From Caryophanales bacterium UBA2450 (GTDB lineage Bacteria > Bacillota_I > Bacilli_A > RFN20 > CAG-826), in NCBI GenBank assembly GCA_002342545.1, contig DDQE01000050.1:44365-108364 (forward strand): a stretch of DNA of 64,000 bases, in the 5' to 3' direction. Both the position numbers and the translations under genes were made by a program. Shown one piece after another: positions 37,603 through 47,946 of the stretch. The stretch's first letter is position 1; each line of letters opens with the position of its first letter. The notes below the pieces were generated by a model. It did not search any database. It saw only the letters and a program-made list of their open reading frames with translations, and was not told the origin of the DNA.

Positions 37603-39207
37603 ATGAGAAATATTTATGATGTTGCTTCGGATGCCGGAATTAAAAAAGAGTACGTAATTCCTTATGGCTTAGATAAAGCAAAAATTGATTTAAAAATTAA
37701 CGAGGAACTTAAGGACAAATCTAATGGTAAGTTAGTTTTGGTAACCGCAATTACTCCTACTAAAGCTGGTGAAGGAAAAACTACAACTTCAATTGCCTTA
37801 ACTGATGGATTACATAAGATTGGCGTTAATTCATTATTATGTTTAAGAGAACCATCCTTAGGCCCTGTCTTTGGTTTAAAAGGTGGGGCAACTGGTGGAG
37901 GACTTGCTAGTGTAGTTCCTTCTGAAGATATTAATCTTCATTTTACTGGAGATATGCATGCTTTAACTAGTTCTATTAATTTAATCTCTGCGGTTATTGA
38001 TAACCATATATTCCAAGGGAATGAATTAAGAATTGACCCTTCTAGAATTTTATGGAAAAGAGCGCTTGATATGAATGATCGCGCATTAAGAAGTGTGACT
38101 GTAAATCAAGATGAGAAGAAAAGCGCCCCTAGACATGATGAATTTGTTATTACTGTCGCTAGCGAGATGATGGCGATTCTTTGCTTATCTAGAGATGAGA
38201 AAGATTTTATTAATCGTATTAAACAAATTGTTGTTGCTTATAATCTTGATGGAGAGCCTGTTAAATTAGAACAATTACGTATTTCCAACGCAATTTATAA
38301 ATTAATGAAAAATGCCTTTAATCCTAACTTAGTTCAAACTTTAGAAGGAAATCCATGCTTAATACATGGCGGTCCATTTGCGAATATCGCCCATGGCTGT
38401 AATTCAATTATTGCTACTAAGATGGCGTTAAAACTTGCTCCAATTGTCGTTACTGAAGCTGGCTTCGGTGCTGATCTTGGTGCTGAGAAATTCTTAGATA
38501 TTAAATGTCGTGTTGCTAATATTAAACCTGACGCAGTGGTGATGGTCGCTACAATTAGAGCGCTTAAACTCCACGGAGGAGTCAAATTTGAAGAGTTAGA
38601 TAATGAAAATATCGAAGCTTTAAGAATTGGCTTTGCTAACTTAAAACGACATATGGAAAATATTGCTAAATATGATGTACCTACTGTGATTTGTGTTAAT
38701 CATTTTTCTAGTGACACTCAAAAAGAGACAGAAGAATTAATCAAATTCTGTTCTGATAATCACTATGAAGTTGCTTTCTGTGATGCTTTTTCTAGAGGCG
38801 GAATTGGCGCTGTTGATTTAGCAAATAAAGTGTTAGAAACATTAGCCACTAAAGAAAGTTATTATCATCCTCTATACGAACTAAATAACTCTTTACAAGA
38901 TAAAATTAACCAAGTTTGTAAAGAAATCTATAGAGCAAAAGATGTTATTTATTCTGAAGAAGCATTAAAACAAATTGCTGAATTTGAATCTCAAGGATAT
39001 AGAAATCTTCCAGTGTGTATTGCTAAAACCCCGTTATCATTTACTGATAATGCCAAAGTATTAAACGCTCCAGATGATTTTGATATCACCATTAGAGAAG
39101 TACGTTTATCTGCTGGAGCAGGTTTTGTTGTTGCTCTAACTGGTTCGATTATGACAATGCCTGGCTTACCTAAAGTCCCTGCTGCCGTAAAAATGGAAGA
39201 TGAATAA
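37603..39207 (+). CDS. fhs: Formate-tetrahydrofolate ligase
   Basis: Makes 10-formyl-THF from formate and ATP. The P-loop region is TPTKAGEGKTTTSIAL, with EPSLGPVFGLKGGATGGG, NHFSSDT and the C-terminal AGAGFVVALTGSIMTMPGLPK. It has 534 residues. A GGGGG stretch lies before the ATG, 3 bases after miaA. A feature of anaerobic one-carbon metabolism in fermenters. Confidence 0.96.
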   Translation: MRNIYDVASDAGIKKEYVIPYGLDKAKIDLKINEELKDKSNGKLVLVTAITPTKAGEGKTTTSIALTDGLHKIGVNSLLCLREPSLGPVFGLKGGATGGGLASVVPSEDINLHFTGDMHALTSSINLISAVIDNHIFQGNELRIDPSRILWKRALDMNDRALRSVTVNQDEKKSAPRHDEFVITVASEMMAILCLSRDEKDFINRIKQIVVAYNLDGEPVKLEQLRISNAIYKLMKNAFNPNLVQTLEGNPCLIHGGPFANIAHGCNSIIATKMALKLAPIVVTEAGFGADLGAEKFLDIKCRVANIKPDAVVMVATIRALKLHGGVKFEELDNENIEALRIGFANLKRHMENIAKYDVPTVICVNHFSSDTQKETEELIKFCSDNHYEVAFCDAFSRGGIGAVDLANKVLETLATKESYYHPLYELNNSLQDKINQVCKEIYRAKDVIYSEEALKQIAEFESQGYRNLPVCIAKTPLSFTDNAKVLNAPDDFDITIREVRLSAGAGFVVALTGSIMTMPGLPKVPAAVKMEDE

Positions 39208-39217
39208 TAAAAAATAG

Positions 39218-39243
39218 TGACCTGCTATGCAGGTCATTTGTTA
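39218..39243 (+). terminator. Terminator after fhs
   Basis: Stem TGACCTGC-TAT-GCAGGTCA followed by TTTGTTAT. Confidence 0.85.
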
Positions 39244-39299
39244 TATCAGGTAGCTTTTTAAAAATATTTTACAAATTTTTCGAATTTTTGCCCTCTTTA

Positions 39300-39305
39300 T
39301 ATAAT
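39300..39305 (+). promoter_or_regulatory. -10 box for the ABC transporter pair
   Basis: TATAAT immediately before AGGAGGG (39306-39312). If used, its predicted start (about 39312) would cut the ribosome site, so a slightly upstream promoter cannot be excluded. Confidence 0.35.
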
Positions 39306-39320
39306 AGGAGGGTTTTAATT

Positions 39321-41414
39321 TTGAAAGCTTTAGTTATCAAGAATTTATACAAATCTTTTCCTATAGATAAAGAACATTCTTTTTATGCTTTAAATAACAT
39401 TAATTTATCATTTGATGAATATGGTTTTGTTTCTATTGTCGGGAAAAGTGGAAGTGGGAAAAGCACTTTATTAAACATGATTTCTAAATTTGATAAACCA
39501 TCTAGAGGTGAGATTTATTTAAATAAAAAGAAATATGTTTATAAAACAAAAAAAGATTATTTATTTTATAGAGATCAAATCGGAATAGTATCTCAGCAAT
39601 ATAATCTAATTCCTGATACAACTGTTATGGATAATGTTACATTACCATTATTATTTAGTGGATGTAGTAAGAATAAAGCAATATCAAAGGCTACTTCTTT
39701 ATTAGAATATGTTGGTATACCAATTGAATTATATAATGCAAAAGTTAATAAATTATCGGGTGGAGAAGCTCAAAGAGTCGCTATTGCTAGAGCCTTAATA
39801 AGAAACCCCAAAATACTATTGTGTGATGAGCCTACTGGAGCGTTAGATTCGGCTAATTCTATTAAGGTGATGGAGTTATTATCTTCTATTAGTAAGTCTA
39901 GATTAGTAATAATGGTCTCACACAACCTACAAATTGTAAAAGAATATTGTAATAGAATAATTGAATTAGCTGATGGAAGCATCATTAATGATTATTTAAA
40001 CAAGAAATTTGAATCCGAGTTATATAAAGAGCATGAAATATCTAAAGGTAGAATCAACTGGACAAGTCGATTTAGTAGGAATAATTACAAAAAAAGAATC
40101 AAAAGAAATCTTTTTGTTGTGGCCTCATTATCGATCTCTATGATTATTACAAATTTAGTGTTTGGATTCATTAACGGCAAAGATGTTGCAATCAAAAACG
40201 CTTCCTATAATCAGCTAGATTTTGGATATGGATATATTAGTAAAGATGAGTTGGTAACTGATACAGGATTCATTAAATTAACTAAGTCAGTTAGACCTAA
40301 TATAAACGAGCTAAGGTCGAATGAGAAAATTGCTAAAATATTTAATATTTGTCCAAATTTTTCGGCAATTTTGCCTCAAAATCCAAAAATTTTAATTGGA
40401 GATACCTCTTTTGATAAACTATCGTATACTCCAATATATAGTTATGTAGATGACTCAATTGATAATTCGCTTTTATTTAAAGGGACCCTCCCAAAAAGTG
40501 ATAATCTATCTGAAGTAGTAGTGAATCTTAATTGCTATAATCAAATTCAAACTTCTTTAGGTTATGATCCTATTGGAGAATATATAAATATCTATCATAA
40601 ATTTGAATCTATTTATGTTAATGAATACAAAGAAGAAATCACTGATTATTTTGAATATTCATTTAGTTGTAAGATAGTGGGTGTTGTTAATGAATTAGAA
40701 TATTTAAATACTCCAAAGATTTATTATTCTTACCTAGGATTAGAATCTTATTTACAAGAATATGTGTTACTTAATCTATCAACCTACTATGATAATAAAA
40801 TTACATGGTATGATAGGGTAATGGACGCTGAAGATTATTCGATAATTTCTTCTTATTCATATCAGCTATTTTTAAAGAATTATCGTGACCGCAATTTGTT
40901 ATTTGATGATTCTATTTTTAGCGATTATTCATTTAATTCTTCTTCGCTAGTAATCGCAAATTCTTTAATTGGTTTTGCTAATGCTGCTGAATATGCATTA
41001 TTCCTATTTTTAGCAATTGGAATAGTAGGAACTTTATTAATTTTAACTATTATCTCTTTTACCAATTATTCTGAAGATCGAAAAGTTAGCGCTATTTTAT
41101 CGTCTATAGGTGCTAGAGATAGTGATATCGAAAATATCTATATTAATGAAAATCTATATTCTGGTTTTATCTCTTTAATACTCTCATTAACCTTGTCTTA
41201 TCCTTTGTCATTATTAATTAACCGTATTATTTATAAATACATAAATGTCAGTCAAATTATTGATATTCCTTATTTGTCCTTTTTAAATATCCCTCTTTTA
41301 TATCCCTTGACTATATTAGTAATGATTATTTTTCTAATTACTATTGCTACAGTCTTACCAATTAAATTTTCAAAAAGACGCAATTTGTCTTTGGAGTTAA
41401 AAGTTAATGATTGA
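39321..41414 (+). CDS. ABC exporter, fused ATPase and FtsX/MacB-type permease (first of pair)
   Basis: The start is TTG at 39321, 8 bases after AGGAGGG; a start further upstream would lie on the promoter. The ATPase (about 1-225) has Walker A GKSGSGKST (about 41), signature LSGGEAQRVAIARAL and Walker B ILLCDEPTGALDS. After one membrane helix (about 265-285) comes a large extracytoplasmic domain, then three C-terminal helices: MacB/FtsX topology. Such proteins export peptides or lipoproteins, or sense antimicrobial peptides. The overlap with the next gene suggests a heterodimer. No sensor kinase or peptide gene is adjacent. Confidence 0.85.
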   Translation: MKALVIKNLYKSFPIDKEHSFYALNNINLSFDEYGFVSIVGKSGSGKSTLLNMISKFDKPSRGEIYLNKKKYVYKTKKDYLFYRDQIGIVSQQYNLIPDTTVMDNVTLPLLFSGCSKNKAISKATSLLEYVGIPIELYNAKVNKLSGGEAQRVAIARALIRNPKILLCDEPTGALDSANSIKVMELLSSISKSRLVIMVSHNLQIVKEYCNRIIELADGSIINDYLNKKFESELYKEHEISKGRINWTSRFSRNNYKKRIKRNLFVVASLSISMIITNLVFGFINGKDVAIKNASYNQLDFGYGYISKDELVTDTGFIKLTKSVRPNINELRSNEKIAKIFNICPNFSAILPQNPKILIGDTSFDKLSYTPIYSYVDDSIDNSLLFKGTLPKSDNLSEVVVNLNCYNQIQTSLGYDPIGEYINIYHKFESIYVNEYKEEITDYFEYSFSCKIVGVVNELEYLNTPKIYYSYLGLESYLQEYVLLNLSTYYDNKITWYDRVMDAEDYSIISSYSYQLFLKNYRDRNLLFDDSIFSDYSFNSSSLVIANSLIGFANAAEYALFLFLAIGIVGTLLILTIISFTNYSEDRKVSAILSSIGARDSDIENIYINENLYSGFISLILSLTLSYPLSLLINRIIYKYINVSQIIDIPYLSFLNIPLLYPLTILVMIIFLITIATVLPIKFSKRRNLSLELKVND

Positions 41415-44199
41415 GTTAACTAATGTTTCTAAAAAATATAATGGGCGTTATGTTTTAAAAGACGTTTCTTTAACTTTTCCAAGATTTGGACTAGTGATTA
41501 TAAACGGCCCTTCAGGATGTGGAAAGACTACATTATTAAATATCCTTAGTACTTTATTAAGTTTTTCTGGCGATATTTCTTTTGATGGGAAATCTTATCA
41601 ATATTTAAGTGATGATGAAAAAGAGATAATTAGAAGTCGAAAGTTAGGCTTCTTGTTTCAGGACTATAAGTTATTTGAATATGAAACAGTTAAAGCAAAT
41701 ATCGAATTAGCATTAGATATTTCCTGTGGAGATAAAAAATCAAAAAAAGAGAAGAGGATTAAAGATTTATTAAGACTAGTTGGACTATCTAAAAAAGAAA
41801 GCCAGCTAGTTTCTAATCTTTCTGGAGGAGAAAAGCAAAGGGTAGGACTAGCTAGGGCTATTGCAAATTCCCCGTTAATTCTATTAGCGGATGAACCAAC
41901 CGGTAATTTAGATGAGCATAATAGTGAAATAGTAATGTCGCTTTTAGAAAAGATTAGTTCCTCTTCTTTAGTGATAATGGTGTCTCATGATATTGCTTTA
42001 AGTGAAAAATATGCGGATCAAATTATTAAAATGTGTGATGGAAAAGTTGTTGATGTTATCTATCAAAACAAAAAGAAACATCAAGAATATTTGCCGGTAT
42101 TAAATTTATCGCATAAAACAAAAACAAGATTACTTCCTTTTCCTTTTCTTTTTAAACACACCCTTCATACAATCAAAAGAAGAAAATGGCGAACAATGTT
42201 TATTACTTTTGTCACTTCTTTTGGCTTAATCGGAGTGGGTTTAGCTAGTACATTATCAAATATTATTTCCTCTAATTTATATCGTAGTTATTCTTCGATT
42301 TTAGATGACGATCGTCTTATTTTATCTAGTAAACAAAAGGACATATCAAAAGATATCATTAGTGGCACTGAATATGATGAAGTTATTTCTCTAGCGGAAG
42401 ATTATAAAGAAGACATTGATTATATTGGTGTATATTATGCGAATGATTTTAAAAAGATGTTCGATTATAACGTTAGCTATATAGAAAAAGGGAGTCAAAT
42501 AAAGCCGATATCTGGTTTAGATATTTCTTGCATTAATGAATTTGGGCTTATTAGTAAATCGTTAGATGTATATCCAAATAAGTTAACTACTTTAGCAAAT
42601 GATGAATTTATTTTAAGCTGTCCGTTTTCTGTGATTAATGAGATATGTTTCCAACTTCAAATTGAAAGAACTACATCTTCATTTAGCAAATATATTGAAC
42701 ATAATGACTTATTTATAACCTTTCTAGTGTCTCATAGTGCGTGGCAATATGAAGGTAGTTTCACTTTAAAATTAAAGGGATTTTGTTTGTCTAATCAGGT
42801 ATTAATTTACCATTCAAATCCAATATGGAATGAATATATTTTGGAGAATAAACTAACTCTTCCGACCACTAATTATTTAAATGTTAATAGTGAACATCCT
42901 TGGGATTTAAAGAAAGCCTATTATTTTTCTTTTAAGCAAAATAAAGATTTATTTATCAAAGAACATAGATTTGATTTTAAATATCATAATTATGACTTCG
43001 AGATACTAACAAGTGAGTATTATCCTATTTTATATAATGGGTATGAACCATTTGATTGCCCTAGATTATTAGTGATTAATCGCTCTAGAAAAGATTATCT
43101 CCCATCTTTTATTGGCTCGTTTTGTAAAGAGGGTAATCACTATATAAAAAGTGTGACTTATGGGTGTAGTAATGCTTATGCCATATATGATCGAAGCTTA
43201 ATGGTTGGCTTTTCTAAAAGTAGCTATTTATCCAGTAGTGAAGTTAGTATTTATGATGTCGTTGATTTACTTAGTTATGTCCGCTATGAAGATTCACAAA
43301 ATATCTCTTTACCAACTAACACGGTAGAAGGTCATTTTTCTAAAAGCAATATTAGTGGGTTTTGTTTTGAACCTTATTATCAATTAATTAGTGGAAGAGA
43401 GCCTGTTAACTATCAGGAAATAGTAATTTCTTCAGCCTTACTTGAAAAACTTAATATTACTGAGCCTAAAAATAAGACAATTTATTTCACTTTCCCAATT
43501 AAAGAAAGTTTATTACCTAATGGCTATATTTCTAGAGATTTCAAAACCGTTCCTTTAAAAATAGTAGGTGTTTCTAATAGTGCAAAACTCGCTCTACATC
43601 ATAATGAAAGTTGGTCTATTTTATTTTTCCAGTGCATGCTTGGGGTATCGACTTTTGATTTGAATGTTGAAAACTTTGCTCTTCAAATTGATACCGCGCA
43701 CGAAAATGACGTAATTAACTTTGTTAATCGTGCTTTTCCTCAATATGAAATTTATTCACCGTTAAAGGATGTCAAAAATAGTGTTGATGAAATATGTGGA
43801 TATATCGAAGTAATCTTATTAGTGGTCTCAATTTCTAGCGTTTTAATTGCAAGCTTAATTCTATTTATTTGTAATTATCTTCATTTTTTAGAGGTGAAAA
43901 AGGACATCGGATTAGTAAGGTGCTTGGGAAGTAAAAAGAGCCAAAGTAAGAAGTTTATTTATTTTCATTCTTTTATTATGACTAGCTTTTCCTTAATACT
44001 TTCAGTTATTGAACTATTAATAATCTCTTTTGTTTTATCTAAAACTTTAGCGAGCTCATTACATATTCAGTCGATGTTTGTTTTTAATCCAATGTCAGTT
44101 ATTTATATGATTTTAGTGGATACATTCATCTCTATAATTAGTTCTATTTTGATTTCTAAAAAGATATCAAAAATTCCTCCTTTAGAGTGTTTGCAGTAA
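41407..44199 (+). CDS. ABC exporter, fused ATPase and FtsX/MacB-type permease (second of pair)
   Basis: The 930-residue protein has an ATPase with Walker A GPSGCGKTT (about 35), signature LSGGEKQRVGLARA and Walker B LLADEPTGNLDE; then a membrane helix (about 263-285), an extracytoplasmic domain of about 500 residues with little recognisable similarity, and three C-terminal helices. It overlaps the preceding gene by 8 bases. The external domain is much larger than in the first subunit, so this subunit probably makes the substrate contacts. The substrate is unknown. Confidence 0.85.
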   Translation: MIELTNVSKKYNGRYVLKDVSLTFPRFGLVIINGPSGCGKTTLLNILSTLLSFSGDISFDGKSYQYLSDDEKEIIRSRKLGFLFQDYKLFEYETVKANIELALDISCGDKKSKKEKRIKDLLRLVGLSKKESQLVSNLSGGEKQRVGLARAIANSPLILLADEPTGNLDEHNSEIVMSLLEKISSSSLVIMVSHDIALSEKYADQIIKMCDGKVVDVIYQNKKKHQEYLPVLNLSHKTKTRLLPFPFLFKHTLHTIKRRKWRTMFITFVTSFGLIGVGLASTLSNIISSNLYRSYSSILDDDRLILSSKQKDISKDIISGTEYDEVISLAEDYKEDIDYIGVYYANDFKKMFDYNVSYIEKGSQIKPISGLDISCINEFGLISKSLDVYPNKLTTLANDEFILSCPFSVINEICFQLQIERTTSSFSKYIEHNDLFITFLVSHSAWQYEGSFTLKLKGFCLSNQVLIYHSNPIWNEYILENKLTLPTTNYLNVNSEHPWDLKKAYYFSFKQNKDLFIKEHRFDFKYHNYDFEILTSEYYPILYNGYEPFDCPRLLVINRSRKDYLPSFIGSFCKEGNHYIKSVTYGCSNAYAIYDRSLMVGFSKSSYLSSSEVSIYDVVDLLSYVRYEDSQNISLPTNTVEGHFSKSNISGFCFEPYYQLISGREPVNYQEIVISSALLEKLNITEPKNKTIYFTFPIKESLLPNGYISRDFKTVPLKIVGVSNSAKLALHHNESWSILFFQCMLGVSTFDLNVENFALQIDTAHENDVINFVNRAFPQYEIYSPLKDVKNSVDEICGYIEVILLVVSISSVLIASLILFICNYLHFLEVKKDIGLVRCLGSKKSQSKKFIYFHSFIMTSFSLILSVIELLIISFVLSKTLASSLHIQSMFVFNPMSVIYMILVDTFISIISSILISKKISKIPPLECLQ

Positions 44200-44227
44200 C
44201 TTAGAAACATAAAATTATATTTTATCT

Positions 44228-44255
44228 TTGTCTTATAGAGAAATTTGAATATAAT
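44228..44255 (+). promoter_or_regulatory. Promoter of ychF
   Basis: TTGTCT (44228-44233), 16 bases, TATAAT (44250-44255). The predicted start near 44262 gives a leader of about 18 bases that contains GGAAG. Confidence 0.65.
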
Positions 44256-44279
44256 ATTCAATTGGAAGTAGAACTTATT

Positions 44280-45395
44280 ATGGGATTAAAAGCTGGAATT
44301 GTTGGATTACCGAATGTTGGTAAATCTACATTATTTAATGCGATTACTAATTCGCATGTTGAAGCCGCTAATTATCCTTTTGCCACTATCAATCCAAATA
44401 CTAGAATTGTTGAAGTTCCGGACGAAAGATTAGATTTTTTGGTTGATGTATTTAAACCAGCTAGAACTATTCCTGCAACAATCGAATTTTATGATATTGC
44501 CGGATTAGTTAGAGGAGCCTCCAAAGGAGAAGGATTAGGAAACCAATTCCTTTCTCATATTAGAGAATGTGATGCGATTGTGGAAGTGGTGAGATGTTTT
44601 AATAATGCGGATATCATTCACGTTGAAGGAGATGTCGATCCAATTCGCGATATTGAAGTCATTAATCTTGAACTTGTGATGGCGGATCTAGAAACAGTCA
44701 CTAGAAGAATTGAAAAGATTGAAAATAAAGCGCGTATCTTAAAAGATAAAGATTCAGTAATGGAGATGAGTTGTTTAACTCCTCTTAAAGAAGCTTTAAC
44801 TAATGGAGTCGCTGCTAGAAATGTTCCTTTAACTCAAGAGCAAGAAGAAGTGGTTTATAGTTATCATTTATTAACTAAAAAGCCAATCATTTATGTCGCT
44901 AATGTTGGTGAGGAGGATTTATTAGATATCTCTAGCTGTGCTAATTTTAATAAGGTTAAAGAATATGCTTCTAAAGAACATAACGAAGTAATTCCAGTGA
45001 GCTGTGAGATTGAATCTCAACTCTCGGAATTATCTAAAGAAGAAAAAGCAGAATTCTTAAAGGATTTAGGAATTAAAACTAGTGGTTTGGCTCAATTAAT
45101 CAAAGCTACTTATAAACTACTCAATTTATCTACATTCTTTACAGTCGGAGCAGATGAGTGTCGAGCTTGGACATTTACTAACGGATATAGCGCTCCTAAA
45201 TGTGCTGGAATCATTCATACTGATTTTGAACGTGGATTTATCTGCGCTGAAGTATATACATATGAAGCTATTCATGAATTAGGTAGTGAGTTAGCAGTTA
45301 AAGAAGCTGGTAAGATGCGTACCGAAGGTAAAGGATATTTTCCAAAAGATGGAGATATCATGTTCTTCAAATTTAATGTCTCAGGTAAAAAATAA
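44280..45395 (+). CDS. ychF: Redox-regulated ATPase/GTPase YchF (OLA1 family)
   Basis: The protein begins MGLKAGIVGLPNVGKSTLFNAITNS, the family start, so ATG 44280 is preferred over TTG 44262. The blocks YPFATINPNTRIVEVPDERL and FYDIAGLVRGASKGEGLGNQFL are diagnostic. The specificity motif NKxD is replaced, as expected of this ATP-preferring P-loop protein, and a TGS domain ends it. Ribosome-associated. It overlaps ispF by one base. Confidence 0.96.
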   Translation: MGLKAGIVGLPNVGKSTLFNAITNSHVEAANYPFATINPNTRIVEVPDERLDFLVDVFKPARTIPATIEFYDIAGLVRGASKGEGLGNQFLSHIRECDAIVEVVRCFNNADIIHVEGDVDPIRDIEVINLELVMADLETVTRRIEKIENKARILKDKDSVMEMSCLTPLKEALTNGVAARNVPLTQEQEEVVYSYHLLTKKPIIYVANVGEEDLLDISSCANFNKVKEYASKEHNEVIPVSCEIESQLSELSKEEKAEFLKDLGIKTSGLAQLIKATYKLLNLSTFFTVGADECRAWTFTNGYSAPKCAGIIHTDFERGFICAEVYTYEAIHELGSELAVKEAGKMRTEGKGYFPKDGDIMFFKFNVSGKK

Positions 45396-45889
45396 TGGAT
45401 TATCGTGTTGGCTTTTCTAAAGATATCCACCGTTTAGTGGAAAATAGAAAATTAATCATTGCCGGAGTAGAAATTCCTTATCACTTAGGAGAGCTTGCTC
45501 ATAGTGATGGTGATGTTTTATATCACGCTTTAGCGGAGTCAATTTTAGGCGCACTAGCCCTTGGTGATTTAGGTAAACACTTTCCTGATACCTCTAGTGA
45601 GACACTAAATATGGATAGCAGTCTTATCGTCAAAGAAGTAGTGAAAATGATGAAAGATAAAGGCTATCAAGTTAATAATGTTGATATCTTTGTTTCTTTA
45701 GAAAAACCTAAGTTAAAAGATTATATCGAACTAATGAGAAAAAATGTTGCAACTTTATTAGAGGTTAATGTTGATCAAGTCTCTATCAAAGCGGGCACTA
45801 ATGAAGGGTGCGGAGAAGTTGGTAAAGGTGAGGCTATTGAAGCCACTTCGATGATTATGTTAAAAAAAGTTATTGCTAATGTTAATTAG
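45395..45889 (+). CDS. ispF: 2-C-methyl-D-erythritol 2,4-cyclodiphosphate synthase
   Basis: MEP-pathway enzyme for isoprenoid precursors. The start DYRVGFSKDIHRL, with GGVEIPYH replaced by AGVEIPYHLG, then AHSDGDVLYHALAESILGALALGDLGKHFPDT carry the zinc and substrate residues. It has 164 residues. The start lacks its own ribosome site and overlaps the ychF stop (TAATG), so translation is coupled. Confidence 0.95.
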   Translation: MDYRVGFSKDIHRLVENRKLIIAGVEIPYHLGELAHSDGDVLYHALAESILGALALGDLGKHFPDTSSETLNMDSSLIVKEVVKMMKDKGYQVNNVDIFVSLEKPKLKDYIELMRKNVATLLEVNVDQVSIKAGTNEGCGEVGKGEAIEATSMIMLKKVIANVN

Positions 45890-45902
45890 TAATAAGTATA
45901 AT
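45873..45902 (+). promoter_or_regulatory. Promoter of argS inside the ispF 3' end
   Basis: TTGCTA (45873-45878), 18 bases, TATAAT (45897-45902); predicted leader of about 8 bases without a Shine-Dalgarno. Confidence 0.6.
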
Positions 45903-45916
45903 TTTGTGTTAAAAAT

Positions 45917-47533
45917 ATGGAAATTAAAGAAAGTTTAAAACTAAATATTCAACAAGCATTAAAATCTCTTAATGTTGATTTAGAACTAGATCAAATTATC
46001 ATTGAGAATTCTAAAGACCCTGCTCACGGAGATTTTGCAAGTAACGTTGCTATGAAGTCTTGTCGATATTTTGGTAAATCTCCAAAAGAAGTTGCTGAAT
46101 TAATCGTCAGTAAACTTGATTTATCAAATATTGAAAAGATTGAAATTGCGGGCCCGGGCTTTATTAATTTCTTTATGAAAAATGATTCTTTAAGTGCTTT
46201 GGTTAATAAGATTATCGTTAAAAACGATAACTACGGACGTGGCGAAAAAAAGAATCAAAAGATTAATGTGGAATTTGTCTCCGCTAATCCTACTGGCGAT
46301 TTACATGTTGGACACGCTCGAGGAGCGGCTATTGGAGACGCTATTAGTCGTATCCTAACTTTTGATGGATATGATGTAACTAGAGAATACTATATTAATG
46401 ATGCTGGTAATCAAATTGATCACCTTGGTGAATCATTAATTGAAAGATATAAAGAAATTTTAGGTTTACCATTTGCTCTTCCTGAAGATGGCTATCACGG
46501 GGAAGATGTAAAGTTAGTGGCTAAACGCATCTTTGATGAATTTGGTCCTGATTTATTATCTAGGTCTGACTATTTTGAATTTTTCAAAGAAAAAGGTATG
46601 GAATTCGAATTAGATAAAATCAAAGAAGACCTTAAAAATTACAACATTGTATTTGACGTCTTCTCTTCTGAAAAGAAGATTAGAGCAGGTGGAGCAGTGG
46701 AAAAAGAGATCGAATATCTAAAAGAACATATTTATGAAGATGGTGGAGCGCTTGTTTTAAAAACAACAGACTATTTAGACGATAAAGACCGCGTTATTAG
46801 AAAAAGTAATGGTGAATATACCTATTTTATGCCAGACATTGTTTATCACGTTAACAAGATGAGCCGCGGCTTTGACCAATTAATCGACGTACTAGGCGCT
46901 GACCATCACGGTTATATAAACCGTATGAAATCTGCTTTAATGATGCACGGATATTCTCCTGATTCCTTACAAGTTGAATTAATTCAAATGGTAAGAATGA
47001 TGAAAGATGGAGAAGAATTTAAGCTTTCTAAACGTACTGGTAACGGATATACATTACGTGAGTTATGTGAAGACGTTGGGGTAGACGCTGCTAGATATTT
47101 CTTTGTGATGAGAAACGCTAGTGGACATTTAGACTTTGATTTAGATTTAGCGGTTAAACAAAGTAGTGATAACCCTGTATATTACGCTCAATATGCTCAT
47201 GCTAGATTATGTTCAATTCTTTCTAGTGCTGAAGATATCAAAGTTAATGAAACTCCAGTATTAACTATGCCAAGTGAATTAGACTTAGCAAAAACATTAT
47301 CTAATTTTCCAGATGTCGTTAAAACCGCATCTAAAGAAAGAGCCCCTTATAAAATTACTAACTACATTCATGAAGTCGCAGAAAAAATCCACGGCTTCTA
47401 TACTGAATGTCGAGTTATAGATCGAGATAACTTAAGCGTTACCTCAAATAGATTAGGCCTGTGCCTAGCTTCTAAAATTGTTATGAAAAACGCATTATCT
47501 TTAGTGGGTGTATCTGCACCTACAAGAATGTAA
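45917..47533 (+). CDS. argS: Arginyl-tRNA synthetase
   Basis: Class I synthetase. The N-terminal additional domain is followed by the HIGH-like motif HVGHARG (130-136) in ANPTGDLHVGHARG, and the KMSKS-like KLSKRTGNGYTL. The C-terminal DALR anticodon domain ends LVGVSAPTRM, the typical ArgS terminus. It has 538 residues. It precedes rpoE as in several Firmicutes. Confidence 0.96.
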   Translation: MEIKESLKLNIQQALKSLNVDLELDQIIIENSKDPAHGDFASNVAMKSCRYFGKSPKEVAELIVSKLDLSNIEKIEIAGPGFINFFMKNDSLSALVNKIIVKNDNYGRGEKKNQKINVEFVSANPTGDLHVGHARGAAIGDAISRILTFDGYDVTREYYINDAGNQIDHLGESLIERYKEILGLPFALPEDGYHGEDVKLVAKRIFDEFGPDLLSRSDYFEFFKEKGMEFELDKIKEDLKNYNIVFDVFSSEKKIRAGGAVEKEIEYLKEHIYEDGGALVLKTTDYLDDKDRVIRKSNGEYTYFMPDIVYHVNKMSRGFDQLIDVLGADHHGYINRMKSALMMHGYSPDSLQVELIQMVRMMKDGEEFKLSKRTGNGYTLRELCEDVGVDAARYFFVMRNASGHLDFDLDLAVKQSSDNPVYYAQYAHARLCSILSSAEDIKVNETPVLTMPSELDLAKTLSNFPDVVKTASKERAPYKITNYIHEVAEKIHGFYTECRVIDRDNLSVTSNRLGLCLASKIVMKNALSLVGVSAPTRM

Positions 47534-47547
47534 GAAAGGAGACATTT

Positions 47548-47937
47548 ATGTCTAAATCTTTAATTGAACATGCTTATGAATTTGTTTCTAAGCACAAAGA
47601 ATCAGTCAACTTCAAAGAAATCTGGGAGTATGTTAAAAAAGAAGCCGGATTAAGCGAAGAACAAGCAAATGCTAAAGTTGGTCAATTCTTCACCAATATG
47701 ATGCTCGATGGACGTTTCATTACTCTTGGAGAAAATGAATGGGACTTAAGAGAAAGACATGTCTTTGATAAAGTCCACATCGATATGAGAGACGTCTATA
47801 GTGATGTTCAAACTAGCGATGATGATATCGAAGAGAAAGACGAAGAAGAAGAAGAATACAATAAAGTATTCGAAGATGAATCTGCTTCTGATACTGACGA
47901 TGAATCAGAAGAGAAGGATGAATTATCCGAAAACTAA
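47548..47937 (+). CDS. rpoE: RNA polymerase delta subunit
   Basis: The 129-residue protein has an N-terminal HARE-like domain (about 1-85, with NFKEIWEYVKKEAGLSEEQA and GRFITLGENEWDLRE) and a disordered, highly acidic C-terminal tail of Asp and Glu. Delta aids RNA polymerase recycling and selectivity and is confined to Bacilli. AGAAAGGAG lies before the ATG. Confidence 0.95.
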   Translation: MSKSLIEHAYEFVSKHKESVNFKEIWEYVKKEAGLSEEQANAKVGQFFTNMMLDGRFITLGENEWDLRERHVFDKVHIDMRDVYSDVQTSDDDIEEKDEEEEEYNKVFEDESASDTDDESEEKDELSEN

Positions 47938-47946
47938 TTTAGGATT

